NCBI GenBank assembly: GCA_030830595.1 | Contig: JAURMS010000069.1 | Span: forward strand, 1 to 5,114 | Length of the DNA stretch: 5,114 nucleotides | Source of the DNA: Gammaproteobacteria bacterium | GTDB lineage: Bacteria > Pseudomonadota > Gammaproteobacteria > Steroidobacterales > Steroidobacteraceae | Direction: 5' to 3' | Shown here: piece after piece, positions 1 to 5,114 of the stretch | Numbering within the stretch: position 1 is the first letter of the stretch | Layout of the letters: each line of letters opens with the position of its first letter | Position numbers and translations under genes: made by a program | Notes under the pieces: model-generated | What the model saw: only the letters and a program-made list of their open reading frames with translations | Told to the model about the DNA's origin: nothing | Database searches by the model: none

Positions 1-904
1 CGAGCGCCACATCGGCAATCGCCCGGTCGGCAATGCCCGTGACGTGGGGCATGGTGGCAAAGCCATGGATCATGCCCAGGTAGCGCCTCGAAACCACGGC
101 CACCCCTGCCGCTCGCAAGCGGTCCGCGTATTCCTCGCCCTGGTCGCGCAGCACATCGTACTCGGCGGTGATGACCGTAGCGGGTGGCATGCCCTGGAGG
201 TTCGCGGTGCGCACTGGCGAGGCCAGGGGGTCGTCGCCATGGCTGGGGTGCTCCAGGAAACACTCCCAGAACCACTCCATCACGGAACGGGACAGCATGT
301 AGCCGCTGGCATAGTCGATCATGGATGGCCGATTGCAGACCGCGTCGGTCACCGGATACAGAAGCGCCTGGTGGCGGATCGCCGGCCCCTTGCGGTCGCG
401 GGCAAGCAGGGCGGTTGCGATGGCAAGAGAGCCCCCCGCACTGTCACCACAGACTGCAATCCGGGTGGGGTCCAACCCTAACCCTGCACCCTCCTTGGCC
501 ACGAACTCCAAGGCGGTATAGCAGTCCTCCACCGGGCCCGGGAAACGGGTCTCCGGGGCCAATCGGTAGTCCACTGAGACCACGGCACACCCGGAGGCCA
601 GGGCCAATCCGCGACAAATCAGGTCATGGCTGTCGAGGTCGCACAGCACGAAACCGCCGCCATGGAAAAACAGGATCACCGGCGCCGGGCGGGTGGCCGT
701 GGGATGGTAGAGGCGCAGCCCGATCTCTCCGTCGGGGCCGGCACAGGTCAGGTTACGCACTTCATGAACGGCAGGAGCGGGGAGGTCGGGCCGGGTCGCC
801 TTGGCGAACTCGCGCATCATGGGGGGAGTCACCCCCTCAGGTGGGCGGCCGAACTGCATTTCCGGGCTTTCAAGCAGGGCCTTGAAAACGGGGTCGAGAG
901 CCAT
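1..904 (-). CDS. Alpha/beta hydrolase of the hormone-sensitive lipase (acetyl esterase) family, 3' end off the window
   Basis: This gene encodes a probable cytoplasmic carboxylesterase acting on short acyl esters; the physiological substrate is unknown. Reading leftward from the ATG at 904, 301 codons are open to the window edge. The full HSL-family signature is visible: oxyanion-hole HGGG at residues 81-84, nucleophile elbow GDSAGG at 153-158 (Ser155), catalytic Asp250 in AEYDVLRD, and catalytic His280 in GMIHGF. SVDYRLAPE at 110-118 is also typical. Family members are usually about 310-320 residues, so only the last C-terminal helix should be missing. The start is fixed by a perfect SD sequence six bases upstream. 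All three catalytic residues are present, so the enzyme is probably active. It is divergent from the SnoaL-like gene at 994. The family call is near certain; the substrate is not predictable. Confidence 0.95.
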   Translation of the reverse strand, partial: MALDPVFKALLESPEMQFGRPPEGVTPPMMREFAKATRPDLPAPAVHEVRNLTCAGPDGEIGLRLYHPTATRPAPVILFFHGGGFVLCDLDSHDLICRGLALASGCAVVSVDYRLAPETRFPGPVEDCYTALEFVAKEGAGLGLDPTRIAVCGDSAGGSLAIATALLARDRKGPAIRHQALLYPVTDAVCNRPSMIDYASGYMLSRSVMEWFWECFLEHPSHGDDPLASPVRTANLQGMPPATVITAEYDVLRDQGEEYADRLRAAGVAVVSRRYLGMIHGFATMPHVTGIADRAIADVAL

Positions 905-910
905 CGGTCG

Positions 911-918
911 CCTCCTTA
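911..918 (-). promoter_or_regulatory. Strong ribosome binding site of the hydrolase gene
   Basis: On the minus strand this reads TAAGGAGG, a full 8-base match to the anti-Shine-Dalgarno sequence. It lies six bases before the ATG at 904 and fixes that start. It is the best SD in the window and suggests efficient translation. Confidence 0.88.
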
Positions 919-922
919 CATT

Positions 923-932
923 GGGGGGGGGG
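923..932. repeat. G10 homopolymer (C10 in the hydrolase leader)
   Basis: Ten consecutive G on the plus strand lie between the SD of the hydrolase gene and its possible -10 element. In the hydrolase transcript this would be a C10 run in the 5' leader, four bases upstream of the SD. Homopolymers of this length can change length by slippage, and sequencing or assembly can also miscount them. A length change would alter leader length but not reading frame. Confidence 0.9.
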
Positions 933-943
933 TGGACCACGGG

Positions 944-952
944 AGCATAGCA
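944..952 (-). promoter_or_regulatory. Possible extended -10 promoter for the hydrolase gene
   Basis: The minus strand reads TGCTATGCT, a TGn extended -10 followed by a TATAAT-like hexamer with four matches. No convincing -35 lies 17 bases upstream, which is tolerated by extended -10 promoters. Transcription would start near 937 and give a leader of about 30 bases containing the C10 tract and the SD. This is a motif match only. Confidence 0.3.
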
Positions 953-993
953 GATCACCCCTTATGGCCCTGAAAACCATGGCAAAATAGGAC

Positions 994-1449
994 ATGGACA
1001 GCGCGGTGCGGTCGGTCGTCGCCAAGCAACGCATCACCGAGGTGCTGCATTGCTACTGCCGGGGCATCGATCGTCGCGACCCAGCGCTCCTAAGCGACTG
1101 TTTTCACGAAGATTCTGTGCATGATCAAGGGGGGTTCCGGGGGCCTTCCCGGGATTTCTGCGCCCTCGCACTGGAGCGCGTGGCGTCCCTGCCAGTGACC
1201 CACCATCAACTCGGCAGTGTGCTGGTCGAACTGGCTGGCGATTCGGCCACCAGCGAGGCCTACTTCACCGCCTTCCACCGGATTCCAGCCGAGGGGCCGG
1301 GGCTGGGACTGTTCGTTCCCAATGGCACCGAGCGCAACCTTATCGTGGGCGGCCGCTATCTGGACCTTTGGGAGCAAAGGGATGGAGACTGGCGGATCGT
1401 CAGGCGCCAGGGTGTATACGACTGGCAAAGACAGGAGGCCTGCGGGTGA
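994..1449 (+). CDS. NTF2/SnoaL-like domain protein
   Basis: This 151-residue protein has the length of a single SnoaL-like (NTF2 superfamily) cone-shaped alpha+beta fold, which forms small hydratases, dehydratases, isomerases or ligand-binding proteins. Typical features are the N-terminal helix with YCRGIDRRD (residues 21-29) and FHEDSV (37-42), a central HHQLGS (70-75), and the closing strands YLDLWEQRDGDWRIVRR around residues 122-138. Asp26 and His70/His71 sit about where the catalytic Asp-His pair of LinA-type members lies (inference from spacing only), so an enzymatic role is possible. The start is not secure: the ATG at 994 has AGGA only one base upstream, and GTG at 1006 is an alternative. 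The gene is divergent from the esterase; a shared catabolic role is plausible but unproven. Confidence 0.85.
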   Translation: MDSAVRSVVAKQRITEVLHCYCRGIDRRDPALLSDCFHEDSVHDQGGFRGPSRDFCALALERVASLPVTHHQLGSVLVELAGDSATSEAYFTAFHRIPAEGPGLGLFVPNGTERNLIVGGRYLDLWEQRDGDWRIVRRQGVYDWQRQEACG

Positions 1450-1472
1450 GGGTGGCAGCCGAACATGTCCTA

Positions 1473-1502
1473 CCAACCATTCCGGCGTTGAGTGGTATTT
1501 GT
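1473..1502 (+). promoter_or_regulatory. Candidate ECF-type promoter upstream of the sigma gene
   Basis: CCAAC (1473-1477), 16 bases, then GGTATTTGT (1494-1502). The same two blocks with identical spacing recur at 2700-2729 before the Ala-Ala-Asn gene, and TGA is also shared five bases before the second block. An AAC-containing -35 and a spacer of about 16 bases fit ECF sigma promoters as a class. If it is a promoter, transcription would start near 1506-1508, inside the apparent start region of the sigma gene. Either translation then starts further downstream or a second promoter supplies the longer form. The sigma factor could thus control its own gene. Confidence 0.4.
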
Positions 1503-2049
1503 GTCTGAGGACAGTGACGAGGCGTTGGTGCAACGTTGCCGGCGTGGTGACCGTCGGGCCTTCGAGGCCCTGGTGGTTCGCTACCAACGGCCGGTCTACA
1601 ACGCCGCGCTGCGCATGTTGCGGAATCCAGAGGATGCGCGGGATGTTGCCCAGGTTACTTTCCTCAAGGCTTATGAGCGTCTGGGTGACTTCAACCCACA
1701 GTTCAGGTTTTACAGTTGGCTCTACCGGATTGCCCTTAATGAATCGATCAACCACGGCAAGCGTCGGCGCTCCCACGAAGAACTCAGCGGGAACGAGCGC
1801 GATGCAGCGAACGGTCCGGAGCAAGCCCTTGGCCTTGCCCAGCTTGATGACGCCCTGCAGGAGGCCATCATGAGCCTGAGCGAAGACAACCGTACCTTGA
1901 TTGTCCTGCATTACGTGCTGGGCTCCAGCTATGAGGACATGGCGGTTACCCTCGACATTCCGGCGAAAACCGTCAAATCGCGCCTGTTCAGCGCGCGCCA
2001 GAAGCTGAAGGACAGTCCGCTCCTGGCCGCCTGGCTGGAGCGAGCATGA
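1501..2049 (+). CDS. RNA polymerase sigma factor, ECF subfamily, RpoE-like
   Basis: This alternative sigma factor directs core RNA polymerase to a small regulon and is probably held inactive by the membrane anti-sigma factor encoded next. Numbered from GTG 1501 (182 residues), region sigma-2 spans about 24-92, with DVAQVTFLKAYERL (48-61) and FYSWLYRIALNESIN (70-84). A charged linker follows. Sigma-4 spans about 119-172 and contains the helix-turn-helix SYEDMAVTLDIPAKTVKSRL. There is no sigma-1 or sigma-3, as expected for ECF factors. The usual Glu of the DVxQE motif is Val52 here. GTG 1501 is preferred because the product then begins SEDSDEALVQR, like RpoE, and GAGTGG precedes it by five bases. 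GTG 1492 has no SD; GTG 1528, with GAGG five bases before it, would fit the candidate promoter better. The last bases overlap the next gene as ATGA, implying translational coupling. Confidence 0.93.
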   Translation: MSEDSDEALVQRCRRGDRRAFEALVVRYQRPVYNAALRMLRNPEDARDVAQVTFLKAYERLGDFNPQFRFYSWLYRIALNESINHGKRRRSHEELSGNERDAANGPEQALGLAQLDDALQEAIMSLSEDNRTLIVLHYVLGSSYEDMAVTLDIPAKTVKSRLFSARQKLKDSPLLAAWLERA

Positions 2050-2675
2050 GCGAGGACCGCATGGACGAAGCCGAGGGAACGCTCCCGGAATCTGCAGAAG
2101 ACAGCCACCGGCTGCGCGCCCTTGAGGACGCGCTGGCCAACCTGACCCAGCACGAGGCCCCGCCGGGACTGCTCGCCGACGTGATGGCAGCCCTGCCGCC
2201 GGCAGCGGCGGCAACCGCTCACCCCGTCCGCAGGGCCGCGTGGCGGGAGCCGCGCTGGCAACTCACCGCGCTGGCAGCAGGGCTCGGCGTGCTGGCGATC
2301 AGTCTGGTCCTCGACCAGCAGGTGGGCACGGACCCAGCAGCGGAAGACCTTGCCGGTACGCTGATGACGGCTCGCCCGGGCACCGGCGAGGTGGGCAACA
2401 GTGCGCTAAGGCTGTCCCTGGAGTCCCTGCAAGGATCAATCTCGGCCGACAACGCCGGGGAATCGCTGCGACTGCAGCTTGATCTCGAGGTCGGCGAGGA
2501 AGTCGAGTTGGTCTTCAGCCAGGGCAGCGAAATCATGCGCCGCACGCTCACCCCTGGCTCGGTTCGGGAGTTCCTGACCCTTCCCGGCCACCCGGACTCG
2601 AGCGTCAGGATCACGGTAGTCAGGTCGGGAACACCGGTCGGGGAATACCTCCTGGACCGCGAGGTGCCCTGGTAG
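2046..2675 (+). CDS. Putative membrane anti-sigma factor, zinc-free type
   Basis: The product (209 residues) probably binds the sigma factor encoded just upstream and releases it on an envelope signal. The evidence is position and topology rather than a recognised family motif. An acidic, helical cytoplasmic part (1-70) includes PPGLLADVMAALPP (39-52), a pattern common in anti-sigma proteins. One hydrophobic segment follows at about 72-89 (QLTALAAGLGVLAISLVL), preceded by Arg residues consistent with N-in orientation, then a periplasmic part of about 120 residues predicted to be mainly beta strands. There is no cysteine, so the HxxxCxxC zinc anti-sigma motif is absent. The start has GGAG at 2037-2040 and overlaps the sigma stop; ATG 2061, with GAGGA at 2052-2056, is a possible second start. 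No clear rho-independent terminator follows, only an A7 run at 2680-2686. Confidence 0.75.
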   Translation: MSEDRMDEAEGTLPESAEDSHRLRALEDALANLTQHEAPPGLLADVMAALPPAAAATAHPVRRAAWREPRWQLTALAAGLGVLAISLVLDQQVGTDPAAEDLAGTLMTARPGTGEVGNSALRLSLESLQGSISADNAGESLRLQLDLEVGEEVELVFSQGSEIMRRTLTPGSVREFLTLPGHPDSSVRITVVRSGTPVGEYLLDREVPW

Positions 2676-2699
2676 CCACAAAAAAACCGCCGGGACTCG

Positions 2700-2729
2700 C
2701 CAACTTTTGGGGAAATGACCGGTATTTGT
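2700..2729 (+). promoter_or_regulatory. Candidate ECF-type promoter of the Ala-Ala-Asn protein gene
   Basis: CCAAC (2700-2704), 16 bases, then GGTATTTGT (2721-2729), matching the two blocks at 1473-1502 with identical spacing. The first block extends to CCAACTT, resembling the GGAACTT -35 of RpoE-type promoters. Transcription would start near 2734, leaving a leader of about 43 bases with a good SD before the ATG at 2778. This arrangement argues against the in-frame upstream ATG at 2715 as the start. A short inverted repeat CCAA-CTT-TTGG (2700-2710) overlaps the first block. Confidence 0.5.
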
Positions 2730-2766
2730 TACAGTTCATTCATCTACAGGGCCAAAAGAAGGCCGC

Positions 2767-2773
2767 GGGAGAG
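2767..2773 (+). promoter_or_regulatory. Ribosome binding site deciding the start at 2778
   Basis: GGGAGAG lies four bases before the ATG at 2778. The alternative in-frame ATG at 2715 would add 21 residues of basic sequence in front of the hydrophobic segment and would lie upstream of the candidate transcription start, so 2778 is chosen. Confidence 0.75.
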
Positions 2774-2777
2774 CGAC

Positions 2778-3218
2778 ATGTCTGAAGCGAATGTGAAGAA
2801 AGCCGCACTGATCGGCATCGGCTCCGTTGTGGTGGTGGCGGTGGTGGCCTTCGCCAGTTTTCAAGGGGGCAAATCGGGCGTGGAAGAAGCGGCCGGCACC
2901 ATCATGGCCGCGCAACGGCATCGGGCGGACACCACCCAGCAGCCCGCGGAGGGCAGCAAGGAGGCTGCAGACACCACAGGGCAGAAGGCCAGCGACGGGT
3001 CGAATGCTGGAGCGGCGGCCAATGCTGCGAATGCAGCCAATGCTGCAAATGCTGCCAATGCTGCGAATGCAGCCAATGCAGCCAATGCTGCCAATGCTGC
3101 CAATGCTGCCAATGCTGCGAATGCTGCCAATGCTGCCAATGCTGCGAATGCTGCCAATGCTGCGAATGCTGCGAATGCAGCCAACGCCGCTAATGCAGCC
3201 AACGCCGCGAACCGTTAG
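2778..3218 (+). CDS. Small exported or membrane-anchored protein with 22 Ala-Ala-Asn repeats
   Basis: I do not recognise this 146-residue protein. It has three parts. Residues 1-28 are a short basic N-terminus (KK at 7-8) and a hydrophobic segment of about 20 residues (9-28), acting as a signal anchor or as a signal peptide with possible cleavage after AFA (24-26). There is no lipobox cysteine. Residues 29-79 are a polar linker rich in Gly, Ala, Thr, Gln and charged residues. Residues 80-145 are 22 perfect Ala-Ala-Asn triplets, followed by a final Arg. The repeat should lie in the periplasm or outside the cell. The gene follows the sigma/anti-sigma pair and carries the same promoter-like motif as the sigma gene, suggesting it is a target of that sigma factor. 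Its stop overlaps the stop of the convergent gene. The conserved reading frame and RBS support real coding; the function is unknown. Confidence 0.8.
   Translation: MSEANVKKAALIGIGSVVVVAVVAFASFQGGKSGVEEAAGTIMAAQRHRADTTQQPAEGSKEAADTTGQKASDGSNAGAAANAANAANAANAANAANAANAANAANAANAANAANAANAANAANAANAANAANAANAANAANAANR
3015..3212 (+). repeat. 22 tandem copies of a 9-bp unit coding Ala-Ala-Asn
   Basis: The unit is GCN-GCN-AAY, most often GCTGCCAAT or GCTGCGAAT, with 22 copies and no interruption. The inner units are close to identical: copies 10-12 (3096-3122) and 13-15 (3123-3149) are identical 27-bp blocks. The first copy and the last four use other codons (GCG, GCC, GCA, AAC). Substitutions are almost all synonymous, so the peptide is perfect while the DNA has drifted. 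Because the unit is a multiple of three without stops, all six frames are open here. Confidence 0.98.
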
Positions 3219-5114
3219 AGAACCTTCAGGGAGAGCAGCCACTCCGTTTGACCCAGGCCGCGGCCCCCCAGGCCGCGGGCAACCCCGAAGGACAGCGTCA
3301 TCGGCAGCCGATGCAGAACGCTCCACTGGACATCAAACTGAACACCTACATTCCCTGCCGAGGTCCGATAACGGCCCTCGGCAGGATCCAGCATCAGGGC
3401 GCTGGCAAAAACTGAACTGCGCAGCCAGGATGGGTAAAGGCCCGGTGCCCCGAGATTCTCGAATCGAAGCGGCGGCAGGTTGATTTCGACCGTAGACTTG
3501 ACGAACGACTGGCCGCCCAGGGCATTCAAGTCAAACCCCGGCATGGCAAGCAGGTCCCGGTAACGCTTCACCTCACCATTGTCGACGTAGTTGTTCCCGA
3601 AACCACCAAGATAGAGGTTGGCGAGCGGATTGCTGCGGTCTCCGTTGCGCACGCCGGCCCCGTTTCTCAACCATAGCGACGTGTGACTCCAGGGGAGTTG
3701 GACACCGAGATCAAGACGCCCGGTCAGGCCAAGGGTCAACTCGCCGTCCGCCAGGCTGCCCTGCCCGGCAACGCTCCACAGGTACCCCTTCTCGTCGTCG
3801 ACCGCGCCTACCGAGCGCCTCGGATGGCGGGACACCATTTCGAGCCCTGCGGCGGTCAAGCGCTCGGGGGACTGCACGTTCTGGAAATCGGGCAGCACGT
3901 CGAGGCCACCATAATGGGCGAGATGACCCAAAAGGTAGACCGTTCGCGGAGGCTCGAACACCGTCGGACGCTCATAATCCACGCGCAGGCTGTAACCTTC
4001 ACGGGCTCGCTCTGTGGGCCCGAAAAGATCGTAGAAATCTCCTGCGTTGTACTTGCCGGTAACCTTCCACATACCGTGCCGCAATTGCCCCATGAGGTGG
4101 AGCCTTTCATCGGACGGAAGATCCTGGCCGGTGGAGTAGCTGGCCGAGATCAGGGCGTAGTCGAACCCTACTGGATCACTGAAGCGCGCATGAACGCCTC
4201 CCGCCCACTCACCCTTGTACCCCTCGATCGACGGATAGATAGCCTCGAGCCCCAACTCAGCCAGCGGCCGGTAAGCTCCCAGTTTTTCTGGCGAAGGATT
4301 GGTCGAGCGCAAGGCTGGCAAGTCCACCTGCCATTCGGTGAGGACGGGATATTTTTCGACCAGGCGTGCACCCAGGAACTCGATGGCCGAGACGTCCTGG
4401 TAGGTTTTCCTGGGAATCTCGCTCGGAATAAAACCGGTCGCCGTGTACCGGAAGGCCAGCAGGCGGTCATCGCCTACCGGGACCGGACGAAAGTAGCCTA
4501 CCTCGGCGTTACTCATGGCCTCGATGTCCCCGCTCTCGATATCGAAACGAAAGATGTTCGAGACCCCGGTGTAGAAAGAACTGCCGAACAGGTAACGACC
4601 GTCCTCGGAAAACACGAAGCTCTCGGGCACGGCGACCCCCGAGTCGAACTCACGCAATGGGGTGGCGTCTCCGGCCAATAAGGCTTCACGCCGCAACACC
4701 CGAACAACCATTCGCTGTGCGCCGCTGGTGGGATCAGGGCCGGCCACGGACATCGACAACAGACTGCCGTCCGGGCTCACATCAAGGTCGAAAGCGGACT
4801 CGCCATACGGAAACACGTGGACTTGGCGCCACTCGGTGAAGGGGGCCGGCAGGTTAACCAGCATGACGAATCCGTTGTTGTACCGCAGGCCCCACAGGGA
4901 ACCGTCACTGCGATCGAAGGCCAGGTCACCGATCCGCGCTGACTTGAGCAATTGCCGCGGCGCACCCGTGGCCAGGTCGAGGGACATCAGGGTCCTGAAA
5001 TTGCCGTTGTCCACGGTGTAGTACAGTAGGTTGCCGCCTGGATCATAGGCCAGGGACGTCACCCTGTTGGGGATCGCACCGGTGACCTCAGCGAGCTCGC
5101 GGACCTCAGCCGTC
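3215..5114 (-). CDS. Beta-propeller plus outer-membrane-barrel-like protein, 5' end off the window
   Basis: The frame is open from the window edge; the GTG at 5062 has no spaced SD and 17 further in-frame codons precede it, so the true start lies beyond 5114. Counting from GTG 5062 (615 residues), about 1-215 looks like blades of a TolB/WD40-like beta-propeller. It has repeated strand-turn patterns such as DVSPDGSLLSMS (94-105) and FSEDGRYLFGSS (151-162), each followed by a hydrophobic strand. A linker holds LGLEAIYPSIEGYKGEW (270-286). From about 287 to the end, alternating strands with motifs such as DFYDLFGPT (342-350), GGFGNNYVD and VEINLPPLRFENLG resemble an Omp85-like outer-membrane barrel. 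The last residue is Leu rather than the usual Phe or Trp. No protease catalytic motif was seen in the visible part; an N-terminal domain could lie off-window. The role may be surface assembly or binding, but this is inference. It converges on the Ala-Ala-Asn gene with a 4-base overlap. Confidence 0.8.
   Translation of the reverse strand, partial: TAEVRELAEVTGAIPNRVTSLAYDPGGNLLYYTVDNGNFRTLMSLDLATGAPRQLLKSARIGDLAFDRSDGSLWGLRYNNGFVMLVNLPAPFTEWRQVHVFPYGESAFDLDVSPDGSLLSMSVAGPDPTSGAQRMVVRVLRREALLAGDATPLREFDSGVAVPESFVFSEDGRYLFGSSFYTGVSNIFRFDIESGDIEAMSNAEVGYFRPVPVGDDRLLAFRYTATGFIPSEIPRKTYQDVSAIEFLGARLVEKYPVLTEWQVDLPALRSTNPSPEKLGAYRPLAELGLEAIYPSIEGYKGEWAGGVHARFSDPVGFDYALISASYSTGQDLPSDERLHLMGQLRHGMWKVTGKYNAGDFYDLFGPTERAREGYSLRVDYERPTVFEPPRTVYLLGHLAHYGGLDVLPDFQNVQSPERLTAAGLEMVSRHPRRSVGAVDDEKGYLWSVAGQGSLADGELTLGLTGRLDLGVQLPWSHTSLWLRNGAGVRNGDRSNPLANLYLGGFGNNYVDNGEVKRYRDLLAMPGFDLNALGGQSFVKSTVEINLPPLRFENLGAPGLYPSWLRSSVFASALMLDPAEGRYRTSAGNVGVQFDVQWSVLHRLPMTLSFGVARGLGGRGLGQTEWLLSLKVL
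3252..3278. repeat. Short GC-rich direct repeat inside the barrel gene
   Basis: CCCAGGCCGCGG occurs at 3252-3263 and again at 3267-3278, offset by 15 bases. On the minus strand it encodes two tandem RGLGG-like pentapeptides near the C-terminus of the barrel protein. The first copy includes the palindrome GGCCGCGGCC (3256-3265), which could form a hairpin in RNA from either strand, but no U-tract follows. Confidence 0.6.

Noticed and set aside
44..973. Plus-strand open frames across the left 970 bases
   Set aside because: They are antisense to the esterase frame, which has the full HSL catalytic motifs; their compositions are those of GC-rich shadow frames.
1090..2214. A 374-codon minus-strand open frame across the sigma and SnoaL-like genes
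   Set aside because: It is antisense to two well-supported genes, and its translation has no recognisable domain.
2676..2715. Possible terminator after the anti-sigma gene (A7 run and GC-rich bases)
   Set aside because: No stem of useful length precedes a U-tract on either strand; the CCAA-CTT-TTGG inverted repeat has only four base pairs.
3015..3212. CRISPR-like or satellite array
   Set aside because: The unit is 9 bp without spacers and keeps a perfect coding frame, so it is a coding tandem repeat.
2827..3483. Long open frames overlapping the Ala-Ala-Asn repeat in other frames, including Met/Leu/Pro-rich and Ile/Gly/Ser-rich ones
   Set aside because: A stop-free 9-bp repeat opens all six frames. 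Only the frame starting at 2778 has an SD, a sensible N-terminus and synonymous drift that preserves the peptide.
3683..4681. A 332-codon plus-strand open frame inside the right-hand gene
   Set aside because: It lies antisense to the propeller/barrel gene, whose strand-turn patterns are clear; no SD or known motif supports it.

Overview
The window is GC-rich bacterial DNA. Its envelope-type genes (an ECF sigma factor with a membrane anti-sigma factor, and a probable outer-membrane barrel protein) point to a Gram-negative bacterium, most likely a proteobacterium. The species cannot be read from the sequence. No RNA gene, insertion sequence, CRISPR array or attachment site was seen.

Left part (1-1449). 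A hormone-sensitive-lipase-type alpha/beta hydrolase runs leftward off the window edge. It is divergent from a small NTF2/SnoaL-like protein that reads rightward. The roughly 90-base gap between them holds a strong Shine-Dalgarno (SD) sequence, a G10 tract and a possible extended -10 promoter, all belonging to the hydrolase. The pair looks like ordinary accessory catabolism genes.

Centre (1473-3218). An RpoE-like ECF sigma factor is followed, with a 4-base ATGA overlap, by a cysteine-free single-pass membrane anti-sigma factor. Next comes a small secreted or membrane-anchored protein whose C-terminal half is 22 uninterrupted Ala-Ala-Asn triplets. The same promoter-like bipartite motif, CCAAC-N16-GGTATTTGT, lies upstream of both the sigma gene and the repeat-protein gene. 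This suggests an autoregulated envelope-response module with the repeat protein as a direct target. It is the most interesting part of the window.

Right part (3215-5114). A large leftward gene, open at the window edge, encodes a beta-propeller-like N-terminal part joined to a beta-rich C-terminal part resembling an outer-membrane (Omp85-like) barrel. Its stop codon overlaps the stop of the Ala-Ala-Asn gene, so the two genes converge with no intergenic space for a terminator.
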